Source of the DNA: an uncultured Lachnospiraceae bacterium
GTDB taxonomy: Bacteria; Bacillota; Clostridia; Lachnospirales; Lachnospiraceae
DNA: 31,550 nt
Assembly (NCBI GenBank): GCA_900554415.1
Contig: USGU01000019.1
Span: 1-31,550 of the forward strand
Direction of reading: 5' to 3'
In this document: positions 1 through 6,816 of the stretch, one piece after another
Layout: the number at the start of each line of letters is the position of its first letter
Numbering within the stretch: the first letter of the stretch is position 1
Position numbers and translations under genes: made by a program
The notes under the pieces: model-generated
Database searches by the model: none
What the model saw: only the letters and a program-made list of their open reading frames with translations
What the model was told of the DNA's origin: nothing

Positions 1-1
1 T

Positions 2-187
2 TATCCAGTGTGTCGTAAAACCCCTTGCTTTAGCTATGGGGAGTGTCAAGCCAGTGAATATGATATTCGTTACTATGGACTGCCTGAAGAAGCAGATTCT
101 TCCTTTTTCTTGTGTAAAGAATTAGAATCTGGATATTTAGACGGAATTCCATTTGGTAAGCAGGAGGGATGGAATGAATCAAGATAA
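2..187 (+). CDS. C-terminal part of a probable GNAT-family N-acetyltransferase (partial)
   Basis: An open frame enters from the left edge and ends at TAA 185-187, giving about 61 residues. It contains a YGLPEEADSSFF stretch followed by CKELESGYLDGIPF. This resembles the last strands of GNAT acetyltransferases, where a 'P-x-E-x-F-M-x-x-E-L-x-x-G-x-L-x-G' pattern is common. The catalytic acetyl-CoA loop would lie upstream, outside the window, so the assignment rests on the tail only. A CxxxxC pair near residues 4-9 of the fragment is unexplained. The stop overlaps the start of the next gene by 14 bases, so the two are probably co-transcribed. Confidence 0.45.
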   Translation, partial: YPVCRKTPCFSYGECQASEYDIRYYGLPEEADSSFFLCKELESGYLDGIPFGKQEGWNESR

Positions 188-881
188 AGTAATAGAAAAT
201 GTACAAAAGCAGCTATTTGAATTGCAGGATTTGAATTATCGGGATTTTCATGCGAAATTATTGCCGACTATGGAGAAGGAGAAGTTGATTGGAGTGCGGA
301 CTCCGGCTCTCCGTGTATTTGCAAAGCAGTTTGGAAAGACGGAGGAGGCAAAAGAATTTCTGAAAGTTCTGCCGCACCGGTATTATGAGGAAAATAATTT
401 ACACGGACTTCTGATAGAGCAGATAAAGGATTATGAGGAATGTCTGAGAGAATTGCAGCGTTTTCTTCCTTATATCGATAATTGGGCAACCTGCGATATG
501 CTCGCGGTAAAAGTAGCAAAGAAGTATCTGGATGTATTTATAAAGGAAATTTATCGTTGGATAGAGTCTGAACATACTTACACCATTCGGTTTGGAATCA
601 GTATGCTGATGCGGTATTATCTGGATGAAAAGTTTCAGATGGAATATGCGGAAAAAGTGGCAGAGGTCTGCTCGGAAGAATATTATGTAAATATGATGCG
701 GGCATGGTATTTTGCCACGGCCCTTGCAAAGCAGTATGAACAGGTATTTCCCTTTATTGAAGAAAAACGTCTAGATGTGTGGACGCATAACAAAACCATT
801 CAGAAGGCAATCGAAAGTTACCGGATTACACCGGAGCAGAAAGCGTGTTTAAGAACATTGAAAATCAAGAAGAATGAATAG
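174..881 (+). CDS. DNA alkylation repair protein (AlkD-like)
   Basis: This 235-residue all-helical protein matches the DNA alkylation repair enzyme family (AlkC/AlkD type). That family removes N3- and N7-alkylated bases using HEAT-like repeats. Visible family features are the early IGVRTPALR segment, the central DNWATCDML stretch, RFGISMLMRYY, and the late VWTHNKTIQKAIES helix pair. ATG 174 was chosen because a good ribosome site, CAGGAGGG, lies at 161-168 with six bases of spacing. An in-frame start at 153 has no such site. The gene overlaps the tail of the upstream acetyltransferase-like gene and is followed at once by a terminator. It is a cytoplasmic, ordinary chromosomal repair gene. Confidence 0.88.
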   Translation: MNQDKVIENVQKQLFELQDLNYRDFHAKLLPTMEKEKLIGVRTPALRVFAKQFGKTEEAKEFLKVLPHRYYEENNLHGLLIEQIKDYEECLRELQRFLPYIDNWATCDMLAVKVAKKYLDVFIKEIYRWIESEHTYTIRFGISMLMRYYLDEKFQMEYAEKVAEVCSEEYYVNMMRAWYFATALAKQYEQVFPFIEEKRLDVWTHNKTIQKAIESYRITPEQKACLRTLKIKKNE

Positions 882-887
882 CGTAGG

Positions 888-911
888 AAGCGTCGCAGGT
901 GCGGCGCTTTT
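888..911 (+). terminator. Rho-independent terminator after the alkylation repair gene
   Basis: AAGCGTCGC (888-896) pairs with GCGGCGCTT (901-909) with one G-U pair and a four-base loop. A short T run follows. It lies directly after the stop codon at 881. Confidence 0.75.
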
Positions 912-1008
912 CCCATAAAATTACCATATTCTGTAAAAAAAGATTGCTATCATATTTTTTGATTTTCTAACAAAATGATAATCATATCGAAGGAAAAATG
1001 GAGGAATT

Positions 1009-1173
1009 GTGTTCTTTTCACGTATGGGGTATGTGGTTACCTACGATTTGGAAATGCTTCTGGACTGCTGTACGGATATTATCCACCTGGAAAATGGCAC
1101 GATTGCAGAACAGTATCCGGTGGATGAAAAAGGACTGGAAAAAATAAAGAAAATATTTTTACTTGACTTTTAA
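1009..1173 (+). pseudogene. C-terminal remnant of an ABC transporter ATPase (ECF/CbiO-like)
   Basis: A 54-residue frame opens at GTG 1009, behind GGAGG at about 1000-1004, and ends at TAA 1171-1173. Its GYVVTYDLEMLLDCCTDIIH segment followed by LENGTI reads like the end of an ABC ATPase. There the usual order is a switch-histidine 'VVTHDxE' motif and then a '(A)DxIIxLxxG' strand. The histidine position is tyrosine (TYD). Walker A, the signature motif and Walker B are all missing, so it cannot be a working ATPase and is best read as a deletion remnant. Upstream at about 974-985, AATGATAATCAT matches the core of a Fur-type iron box. The lost transporter may therefore have been iron-regulated, which is inference. 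Confidence 0.5.
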
Positions 1174-1226
1174 ATATTTGAGTGTAAGACTTAAGAAAAC
1201 GAATGTTTAAAGGTCGGTGAAACAAA

Positions 1227-2072
1227 ATGGAAGACACGATAAAAAGACTGTATGAAAAACAAAAGCATGGACGCATGAAGGCGATGGGATACGAGCTGGC
1301 AGGGATTGCATTTATGGCTGCCATCGTAAGTATTTTCAAAGGGAATCCATTTCCCCACAAGGAGACGGTATTATTTTTTGAAGTCAATCAGCCGGGATGG
1401 ATTACAACTTCACCTTATCTTTTCTGGTTCTGTGCAGCAGTTGGAATCGTGGCAGGGATTGCATGTTTTTCGTTTGGTATTCTGCGGGAGTTTTCCAAAT
1501 TTGACCGGGTATTATTGCAGAAATGTGATTCCGTAAAATATTTGGAAATGATGGAATATCTGGTAACATACGGGAAAAGTATGGAAAGAAAAGGTTTTCA
1601 AAAAAGTATCTTATTAATAGGAGAACAAAAATATGTTGCTGCACTCATTGCAAATGATGAACTGGGGCAGGCAGAAGCTTATGTCATGCATGAGTGGGAA
1701 GGCAAGCGGACGAAGCGTTTATATCGTCAGGCTGTAACTAATATTGAACTGGAAAAGAAATATAAGGCGAAAGACGCAGAGGGATATGTGCATACACTGG
1801 AAAATGCAGAAAAGGTATTTCAGACAAACAAGCTGTTTATAGCAAAGAAATTCATTCTGAAAAATGAGTGCAGACAAGCACTGGATGTATTGAGAAAGGG
1901 AAAAGAAAAAGCACCATATTATGAAGTGGCACGCCAGTTTCTGATGGGGGTATGTTATTATCAGACTGGAGCGAAAGAGCGTGGAAAAGCGTGTATGGAA
2001 TATGTGCTGATGCATGGAAATACCCTGCACTGTAAAAAAGATGCAGAGGAATATCTGGAGATGTCAAAGTAA
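1227..2072 (+). CDS. Membrane protein of unknown function with helical-repeat cytoplasmic part
   Basis: I do not recognise this 281-residue protein. It starts with a basic segment, then a hydrophobic helix at about residues 22-38 (GIAFMAAIVSIF) and a second at about 63-88 (YLFWFCAAVGIVAGIACFSFGI). About 190 mostly helical charged residues follow. In that part the ALDVLRKGKEKAPYYEVARQ and FLMGVCYYQTGAKERGKACM stretches look like degenerate tetratricopeptide helices. The likely topology is two membrane helices with a large cytoplasmic domain. ATG 1227 is preceded by a modest GGTGA ribosome site. A terminator follows the stop, so it seems to be a single-gene unit. Confidence 0.7.
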   Translation: MEDTIKRLYEKQKHGRMKAMGYELAGIAFMAAIVSIFKGNPFPHKETVLFFEVNQPGWITTSPYLFWFCAAVGIVAGIACFSFGILREFSKFDRVLLQKCDSVKYLEMMEYLVTYGKSMERKGFQKSILLIGEQKYVAALIANDELGQAEAYVMHEWEGKRTKRLYRQAVTNIELEKKYKAKDAEGYVHTLENAEKVFQTNKLFIAKKFILKNECRQALDVLRKGKEKAPYYEVARQFLMGVCYYQTGAKERGKACMEYVLMHGNTLHCKKDAEEYLEMSK

Positions 2073-2094
2073 AATGCTTTGGCATTTTCTTTTT
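2071..2094 (+). terminator. Rho-independent terminator
   Basis: AAAATGC (2071-2077) pairs with GCATTTT (2082-2088) around a four-base loop, followed by CTTTTT. The hairpin begins on the last base of the stop codon of the upstream membrane protein gene. Confidence 0.7.
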
Positions 2095-2252
2095 GGAATT
2101 TCTGACTGGAGAAAAAGTGGATATAGATGGGCGGATAATGTCCTTATCTCTTTTTATAAGAAGCAGATATTCCATAACACTTCAAAGCATTCAGAGTCAG
2201 GAAACTGCATTTGGATTTTGATAGACTGTAATCGCAGAAAGGGAGTGAAAGA

Positions 2253-3131
2253 ATGAATTGGATACAAGGAATACAAAGGGCAATTGATTATGTGGAAGCT
2301 AATATTACAGAAGAAATCGATTATGAAGAAGCGGCAAAACAGGCATATGCTTCAGAGTTTCATTTTCAAAGAATATTTGGCATCTTATGCGGCATGTCGC
2401 TCGGTGATTATATTCGTATGCGCAGACTTTCTCTGGCGGGTGAAGAACTGTCAAAGGGAAATGCAAAAATCATTGATATTGCAATGAAGTACGGATATGA
2501 AACACCGGAAAGCTTTTCACGCGCTTTTACCCGGTTTCATGGTATTTCGCCAAGCGAAGCAAAGCGTGGCGGTAAAGTTAAGATATTTACTCCTCTGTCT
2601 GTAAAATTAACTTTAACAGGAGGCAGTAAGATGGATTACAGAATTGAAAAAAGAGATGCGTTTCAGGTGGTGTGTAAAAGAAAAAGAGTCGGCAAGCCGC
2701 AGGCGGCAAATGCCACTCCGGACATTACATCAATGTGGCAGGAATATGGTGCAGATGGCACCATGCAGAAGTTGATTTCCTGCATACCGGAAAATCCAGT
2801 TATGAAAGGTCTGCTCGGCATTTGCTTTTCATCGGAGCTGAATGCGAAGCAGTTTCCTTATGGAATCGGTGTTGAATATGATGGAAGAAAAATCGATGAT
2901 GATTTAGAAGTAGTCACAATTCCGGCAAATACGTATGCGGTATTTACGAGCAAGGGCAAAATGCCAGACGCTTTTATTGAAACATACAACAGGATTGTGA
3001 CAGAGTTCTTTCCACAAAGTTCGCAGTATGAATATGCCGAGAATGTAGAATTTGAAGTTTACTCGTCGGCAGATATTTCCAATCCGGATTACCAGTGTGA
3101 GATCTGGATTGCGGTAAATGAAAAGAAATAA
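2253..3131 (+). CDS. AraC-family regulator with GyrI-like effector-binding domain
   Basis: This is a 292-residue transcription factor. Residues 1-105 form the two helix-turn-helix units of the AraC/XylS family. Visible marks are YEEAAKQAYASEFHFQRIF, the SLGDYIRMRRLSLAGEEL linker helix, and IIDIAMKYGYETPESFSRAF ending in ISPSEAKR. From about residue 125 (MDYRIEKRDAFQVVCKRKRV) to the end is a GyrI-like / AraC E-binding domain, with the usual late YNRIVTEFFPQSSQYEYA and FEVY segments. This is the Rob/BltR type of layout, with N-terminal DNA binding and C-terminal small-ligand sensing. ATG 2253 follows a GGGAGTG ribosome site. No target gene is evident nearby, and a strong terminator follows. Confidence 0.9.
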   Translation: MNWIQGIQRAIDYVEANITEEIDYEEAAKQAYASEFHFQRIFGILCGMSLGDYIRMRRLSLAGEELSKGNAKIIDIAMKYGYETPESFSRAFTRFHGISPSEAKRGGKVKIFTPLSVKLTLTGGSKMDYRIEKRDAFQVVCKRKRVGKPQAANATPDITSMWQEYGADGTMQKLISCIPENPVMKGLLGICFSSELNAKQFPYGIGVEYDGRKIDDDLEVVTIPANTYAVFTSKGKMPDAFIETYNRIVTEFFPQSSQYEYAENVEFEVYSSADISNPDYQCEIWIAVNEKK

Positions 3132-3157
3132 AAGAAAATAGGATAAGATAGAACGAC

Positions 3158-3207
3158 AGAGGTGTTTGCAAATTGGTGGTATATCAAATTGCAACACCTC
3201 TTTTTTG
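3158..3207 (+). terminator. Strong rho-independent terminator
   Basis: AGAGGTGTTTGCAA (from 3158) pairs with TTGCAACACCTCT (ending 3201), with one unpaired T in the left arm. The loop is long and T-rich, and TTTTTT follows. It lies just after the AraC-type gene. The rest of the gap to the next gene (about 3210-3440) is AT-rich and shows no convincing gene. Confidence 0.85.
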
Positions 3208-3442
3208 GATGCACTTTTACATTTTATGATGTTGTTTTATGATGGAACAAAAATTGGTTTGTAAATTGATAAATGTAAATATTCTGTTATTAAGTCGTGA
3301 GTGTAATGGAAGTGGGTAGAAATGTTCATAAAGAAATGGTCATATATATTCAAAATAATAACAAATTTGAAATTGTAGAAATTGTAGGACAGACAAAACG
3401 CGTTTTCCATATTTCCGTTTTTAAATAAACACCATATAACAC

Positions 3443-3480
3443 TTGACAACAGTTCCAAACTGTTATATACTGTTATCAAG
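3443..3480 (+). promoter_or_regulatory. Promoter with overlapping palindromic operator for the gntR gene
   Basis: TTGACA at 3443-3448 and TATACT at 3466-3471 are separated by exactly 17 bases, a near-consensus housekeeping promoter. Between them lies a perfect inverted repeat, AACAGTT-CCA-AACTGTT (3448-3464). A wider imperfect palindrome pairs CTTGACAACAG (3442-3452) with CTGTTATCAAG (3470-3480). ACTGTTAT is also repeated directly at 3459 and 3469, one helical turn apart. GntR/YtrA regulators commonly repress their own operon, so this is the likely self-operator. Confidence 0.75.
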
Positions 3481-3499
3481 AAATGGGGGAATGACATAG

Positions 3500-3871
3500 A
3501 TGAAAATTATTATTAACACGACCTTAATGGTTCCCATATATGAGCAGATAGTAGACCAGATAAAAACACTCATTCGTAATGGCGAGCTAAAGGAAAATGA
3601 CAATCTACCGTCTGTGCGTGTACTGTCAAAAGAGCTAAAGATAAGTGCTTTAACAGTAAAAAAAGCGTATGACAATTTGGAAAGCGAAGGATTTACAATA
3701 ACCGTACACGGAAAAGGGACTTATGTAGCTGCGACAAATGCAGAACTTTTACTGGAAGAACAGAAAAAAGAATTAGAAACAGATTTAGAACAGGTAATTC
3801 AAAAAGGTAGGCGTTGCGGTATTAGCGACGAAGATATAAAGAGTTTATTTGAATTGATTTTGGAGGGTTGA
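3500..3871 (+). CDS. GntR-family transcriptional regulator, YtrA subfamily
   Basis: This 123-residue protein has an N-terminal winged helix of GntR type at residues 6-75. Its key segments are PIYEQIVDQIKTLIRNGEL, LPSVRVLSKELKISALTVKKAYDNLE and GFTITVHGKGTYVA. A short C-terminal dimerisation helix pair replaces a large ligand domain. This size and the gene directly after it (an ABC ATPase) are typical of the YtrA subfamily, which controls ABC transporter operons in Firmicutes. ATG 3500 has a GGGGGAATG ribosome region upstream. The stop overlaps an ATG at 3871 of the ABC gene, so translation is coupled. Expression is likely autorepressed through the palindromes in its own promoter. Confidence 0.92.
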   Translation: MKIIINTTLMVPIYEQIVDQIKTLIRNGELKENDNLPSVRVLSKELKISALTVKKAYDNLESEGFTITVHGKGTYVAATNAELLLEEQKKELETDLEQVIQKGRRCGISDEDIKSLFELILEG

Positions 3872-3876
3872 TGTAT

Positions 3877-4359
3877 ATGTTAAAAATTGAACATTTAAAA
3901 AAGCACTATGATAAGTTTTCATTGGATTGTTCCTTAGAAGTCATGTCGGGGTGTATAACGGGACTAATAGGGCAAAATGGTGCTGGTAAAAGTACAACTT
4001 TTAAAGCTGTATTAGGGTTAATTTCTATTGACGGTGGAACGGTTACTATTCTTGAAAAGGATATAAAGAATTTCACTCCTGATGATAAAGAGAATTTGGG
4101 CGTTGTCCTTTCTGATTCTGGATTTAGCGGATATTTGACAATAAAAGATATTATTCCTGTTTTGAAAAACCTGTATCATAATTTTGATTATTCATTTTTC
4201 ATGGAACAGACACAAAGATTTCAGTTACCGCTTGATAAGAAAATCAAAGATTTTTCAACGGGAATGAAAGCCAAATTAAAGGTGCTTGTGGCGATTTCTC
4301 ACAATGCAAAATTACTAATACTTGACGTAAACTGGTGTAACAGAATAAGCAGTATATAG
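3877..4359 (+). pseudogene. ABC transporter ATP-binding gene, truncated after Walker B
   Basis: The frame starts at ATG 3877 behind TGGAGGG (3861-3867) and encodes MLKIEHLKKHY. It then has Walker A (GLIGQNGAGKSTTFKAVLG), a Q-loop region, the signature-like DFSTGMKAKLKVLVA, and the Walker B strand LLILD. A normal family member continues with E-P-T/x-x-G-L-D-P and the H-loop. Here the sequence switches to VNWCNRISSI and stops. The conserved part ends at GAC 4324-4326, and about the last third of the protein is missing. The catalytic glutamate is lost, so the product is inactive. The break coincides with the start of conjugative-element DNA, which points to disruption by integration. Confidence 0.85.
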
Positions 4360-4451
4360 AGTGTATACAGTTGAGATGAAATAGAATATAGGTACTATAT
4401 ACACAGATAATGGGAAAATATGTGTATGTAGTAATGAAAAACATTAGATAT

Positions 4452-4489
4452 CTGGTATGAGTAGTAAAGAAGCTCATGACCAGTTTTTT
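4452..4489 (+). terminator. Terminator-like hairpin near the element's left end
   Basis: CTGGTATGAG (4452-4461) pairs with CTCATGACCAG (4473-4483) with one bulged base, followed by TTTTTT. It would stop transcription that runs into the element from the disrupted gntR-ABC operon. Confidence 0.65.
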
Positions 4490-4512
4490 ATTATCATTTT
4501 GGAGAATTAGTT

Positions 4513-4550
4513 TATATCCGATAAGGATATAGACTGGTTCTTATTTTTTT
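4513..4550 (+). terminator. Second, weaker terminator-like hairpin
   Basis: TATATCC (4513-4519) pairs with GGATATA (4525-4531) around GATAA. A T-rich run ends at 4550, although about nine bases separate it from the stem. It may be a back-up terminator or a protein-binding site. Confidence 0.35.
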
Positions 4551-4589
4551 AGATACTATTATATATACAGGGAGTCGGGGAATGTCGAA

Positions 4590-4826
4590 CTATAGTAAGC
4601 CGGAAAAGAATGCATTGATATCGGTATGAAAGATTTTTGCAAGTGCAACTAATTCAGATACCTTAATATTCATGCGATTTGTTTCCAGTTTGGCATAGGT
4701 ACTTTTGGTGATGGAGATACCCATAAGATTTAATTTTGCAACTACTTGGTCTTGAGTTATGTTGTTTTTATATCGAATTGCTTGGATATTTTTACCAATA
4801 TCCATATCTGGTCTAATCTTTTGCAT
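4590..4826 (-). CDS. XRE-family helix-turn-helix regulator
   Basis: This 78-residue leftward gene is essentially a single Cro/C1-type helix-turn-helix domain. Its segments are GKNIQAIRYKNNITQDQVVAKL, then the recognition part ISITKSTYAKLETNRMNI and VSELVALAKIFHTDINAFF. ATG 4826 is preceded on its own strand by an AGGGGAG ribosome site (complement of about 4837-4843). It faces the rightward gene at 4956 across a 129-base gap that holds a promoter and repeated operator-like sites. This is the usual layout for an ICE or phage-type repressor that keeps the element quiescent. There is no peptidase or sensor domain, so the inducing signal cannot be read from the sequence. Confidence 0.88.
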   Translation of the reverse strand: MQKIRPDMDIGKNIQAIRYKNNITQDQVVAKLNLMGISITKSTYAKLETNRMNIKVSELVALAKIFHTDINAFFSGLL

Positions 4827-4855
4827 AATGATGAACTCCCCTTATAAAATAAAAA

Positions 4856-4923
4856 GTTTCGTAATACAGAAACATATATATTGATTCTAAAGAGTTTGAA
4901 TTTTATAATGTTTCGTAATAAGG
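4856..4923. promoter_or_regulatory. Divergent control region with rightward promoter and two operator-like sites
   Basis: TTGATT (4881-4886), a 17-base spacer and TATAAT (4904-4909) form a good rightward promoter for the gene at 4956. GTTTCGTAATA occurs at 4856-4866 and again at 4910-4920. In both copies GAA follows after two more bases, and the first copy is palindromic at its ends (GTTTC...GAAAC, 4856-4872). The second copy covers the predicted transcription start. These are likely binding sites of the adjacent XRE protein. Confidence 0.6.
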
Positions 4924-4955
4924 AATTATTTTTAACAAGAAGAGGTAAAAGTATA

Positions 4956-5348
4956 ATGGATGTGGAGATGGAAAAGAGAAAATTTTTAAATCTATGTGGC
5001 AAAAGAGATCAAGCATTATTATCAGGTGAAAAAAGAATGACATTGGGGGATATGGAACGATTGACATATCTGACAGAATTTTTTGAACTGGAGAACTACG
5101 GAATCGCCTTATGGAAAGAATTTGGTGATGATGTAAAAGAGCCGCTGGAAGCGATGATGAAAATGTTAGATGAGCCGGAGTACATAGAAGATCGATGGGT
5201 TGATGACGAAGCGAAAGGGGAAAAGTGGTTGCTAGAATTTCAGGAACAGGCATTAACGGAAGAATACAGGGAATGGATTCGAAATTATATCGATAAAAAA
5301 TATGAAGAAAGAGGATTACCATATCCGACAGGAGCAGACTTCGATTAA
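4956..5348 (+). CDS. Small acidic ICE protein of unknown function
   Basis: I do not recognise this 130-residue protein. It has no signal peptide or membrane segment and is rich in acidic and aromatic residues, especially EPEYIEDRWVDDEAKGEKWL. ATG 4956 is preferred because an AAGAAGAGG ribosome site lies at about 4937-4945. Farther-upstream in-frame codons lie in the promoter region. It is the first gene of the rightward unit opposite the XRE repressor, so it is probably under that repressor's control and could be an early transfer or excision factor. A terminator hairpin begins inside its final codons. Confidence 0.65.
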   Translation: MDVEMEKRKFLNLCGKRDQALLSGEKRMTLGDMERLTYLTEFFELENYGIALWKEFGDDVKEPLEAMMKMLDEPEYIEDRWVDDEAKGEKWLLEFQEQALTEEYREWIRNYIDKKYEERGLPYPTGADFD

Positions 5349-5363
5349 GAGGTCTGCTTTTTT
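5333..5363 (+). terminator. Rho-independent terminator overlapping a gene end
   Basis: AGCAGAC (5333-5339) pairs with GTCTGCT (5352-5358), followed by a T run to 5363. The loop contains the stop codon of the upstream gene. It may attenuate rather than fully stop transcription, because the next gene follows within 30 bases. Confidence 0.7.
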
Positions 5364-5388
5364 CTGATATTTGGGGAGGTGATAAGAG

Positions 5389-5721
5389 GTGGAAGTAAGT
5401 ATTTATGAACTCTTGGCGGCAGCAAGAGAATCGGCTAAATCCGATTATATAAAAGGGGACAGCATTTTGTGTGAGAAGAGATTTCATCCAGATACCCATT
5501 ACATGGTGGAAATGGAGCTGCTAGGAAATGATAACAAGCTGGGAGAAAAGGGAAATTACATACGGAAGTTTCTGACAGAACCGGAGTATTTTCCCATTTT
5601 ACAAAAGCAGGAAAAACATCTCATAAAAATAAAAAGACAGGCAATTGTTCAAAAAGGAAACTTGCGATATATCCCTCCCCCGGACAGGCTGGACCGCCGC
5701 CGGGAGAGGGATATTTTATAA
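5389..5721 (+). CDS. Small ICE protein of unknown function
   Basis: This is a 110-residue protein starting at GTG 5389 behind a strong GGGGAGGT site (5373-5380). Its N-terminal half is acidic (VSIYELLAAARESAKSDYIK). A LCEKRFHPDTHYMVEMELLG segment follows, and the C-terminus is strongly basic (KRQAIVQKGNLRYI, then DRLDRRRERDIL). I see no known fold. The basic tail could bind nucleic acid. The last 15 codons coincide with a long hairpin at the DNA or RNA level, so the C-terminal residues may be shaped by that structure. Its place between the repressor unit and the ParM-like operon suggests a control or maintenance role. Confidence 0.6.
   Translation: MEVSIYELLAAARESAKSDYIKGDSILCEKRFHPDTHYMVEMELLGNDNKLGEKGNYIRKFLTEPEYFPILQKQEKHLIKIKRQAIVQKGNLRYIPPPDRLDRRRERDIL
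5669..5714 (+). other. Long GC-rich hairpin at the 3' end of the 5389 gene
   Basis: ATATCCCTCCCCCGG (5669-5683) pairs with CCGGGAGAGGGATAT (5700-5714) with one mismatch, around a 16-base loop. A short TTTTATAA follows. It could be a weak terminator, a stability element or a protein-binding site. Confidence 0.5.
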
Positions 5722-5732
5722 CCGGCTGGGAA

Positions 5733-5850
5733 GGAACAGTAGTGTTCCTCTGGCGATAGTGGTATAAAAAAGCCAGATTTTCCGCAGGTTTTGGGACGCT
5801 GGAATATGAAAAAGTGTTCACGAATGGCACTTTTGCAACAATCCGTTGCA
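5733..5850. other. Hairpin-rich leader upstream of the ParM-like gene
   Basis: Three inverted repeats sit in a 180-base gap. GGAACA (5733-5738) pairs with TGTTCC (5743-5748). AAAAGTG (5810-5816) pairs with CACTTTT (5828-5834). TGCAAC (5834-5839) pairs with GTTGCA (5845-5850). Actin-type partition systems often place their centromere directly upstream of parM, so this is a candidate centromere or leader. The repeats are not identical iterons, and the evidence is positional. Confidence 0.3.
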
Positions 5851-5904
5851 GCAGTGAAAGCATTTTTGACCTTATGTTAAACAGAAAAATGAAAGGGTGT
5901 GATT

Positions 5905-6816
5905 GTGATAATCATAGGAATTGATCATGGCTATTATGCAATAAAAACAAGACAAGTGTCTTTCCCAAGTGGAATTATCAGGTATGATTACGAGCCGTAT
6001 ACCATGCAGAATGTTCTGCAGTATCAGGGAAAGTATTATGTCTGTGGTACAGGGAGACAGACACTGGTAAAAAATAAAACGTCCAATGATAATTATTATC
6101 TGCTGACGTTGGCAGCCATTGCAGAAGAAATCAAGCATCGGAAAGCGGAACGAAAGACAGAGGTAATTCTGGCTGTCGGACTTCCGCTTTCAAGTTTTGG
6201 AAGAGAGAAACAGGGATTCAGGGAGTATCTGTTGCGGAAAGAGCAGCCAGTGCGATTTTTATATGAAAGTGAATTATATGAGATAAGAATAAAAGATGTG
6301 AAACTGTTTCCACAGGGATACTCTGCGCTTGCTCTGCATCCAGAGTATCTGAAGAATGAACCGTCTGTTCTGCTTGTTGATATTGGTGGCTGGACCGTTG
6401 ACCTTATGAGGCTGGACAATGCTGTTCCCAATGCAGCAACGTGCAGGAGTCTGGAGCTAGGGGTGATCCGATGTATTGATGAGACAGCAGAACAAGTGCG
6501 TAGAAATACCGGACTGTCTGTAACAGAAACTCAGATTGAGCGTGTGCTTCGGGGAGAATCTTGCAGTATGGCAGAAGAGGCCAGACGGATCATACAGGAA
6601 AACGGACGGAAATATATAGAAAGAATACTGTCTGCGGTGACAGAATCCGGGTTTGATCTCCGGGCAGTACCAACCGTATTTATGGGTGGAGGCTCTGCAA
6701 TTTTAAAACGCCACGTGACCGCACAGGACGCGATTTGCCGCCCTGTTTTTATAGAGGACGTCCATGCCAACGCAACAGGGTATGAACGGATTGTAGAGCA
6801 GATGTGGGCGAGATGA
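5905..6816 (+). CDS. ParM/StbA-like actin-family protein
   Basis: This protein of about 303 residues has the three nucleotide-binding signatures of the actin/Hsp70 superfamily. Phosphate-1 is IIGIDHGYYAIK at the N-terminus, phosphate-2 is LLVDIGGWTVDLM near residue 170, and the adenosine motif is VFMGGGSAILKR near residue 265. The overall pattern matches plasmid-segregation ParM/StbA and related bacterial actins, which form ATP-driven filaments to move or hold plasmid DNA. GTG 5905 is preferred because AAAGGG (5892-5897) lies seven bases before it, although GTG 5899 is also possible. The stop TGA overlaps the next ATG (ATGA), so the downstream small protein is translationally coupled, as parR is to parM. 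On an ICE it would stabilise the excised circular form. Confidence 0.82.
   Translation: MIIIGIDHGYYAIKTRQVSFPSGIIRYDYEPYTMQNVLQYQGKYYVCGTGRQTLVKNKTSNDNYYLLTLAAIAEEIKHRKAERKTEVILAVGLPLSSFGREKQGFREYLLRKEQPVRFLYESELYEIRIKDVKLFPQGYSALALHPEYLKNEPSVLLVDIGGWTVDLMRLDNAVPNAATCRSLELGVIRCIDETAEQVRRNTGLSVTETQIERVLRGESCSMAEEARRIIQENGRKYIERILSAVTESGFDLRAVPTVFMGGGSAILKRHVTAQDAICRPVFIEDVHANATGYERIVEQMWAR

Larger units (their letters stand above)
4324..4589. other. Probable left end of the integrative conjugative element
   Basis: Recognisable chromosomal coding sequence ends inside the GA-C codon at 4324-4326, and everything downstream fits an ICE. Large serine recombinases of the TndX type use a GA core, and GA is the dinucleotide present here. 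This is suggestive only, because neither the recombinase nor the right end is visible. The 265 bases hold no gene. They contain AT-rich short repeats: GTGTATA at 4361-4367 is inverted against TATACAC at 4398-4404, with a related TGTGTATG near 4421. Two hairpins follow. The repeats may be recombinase or excisionase sites. Confidence 0.5.

Noticed and set aside
3306..3428. A 40-codon frame (MEVGRNVHKEMVIYIQ...) in the AT-rich gap before the gntR promoter
   Set aside because: No ribosome site at correct spacing and no recognisable family. AT-rich DNA gives such frames by chance, although a fragment of an old gene is possible.
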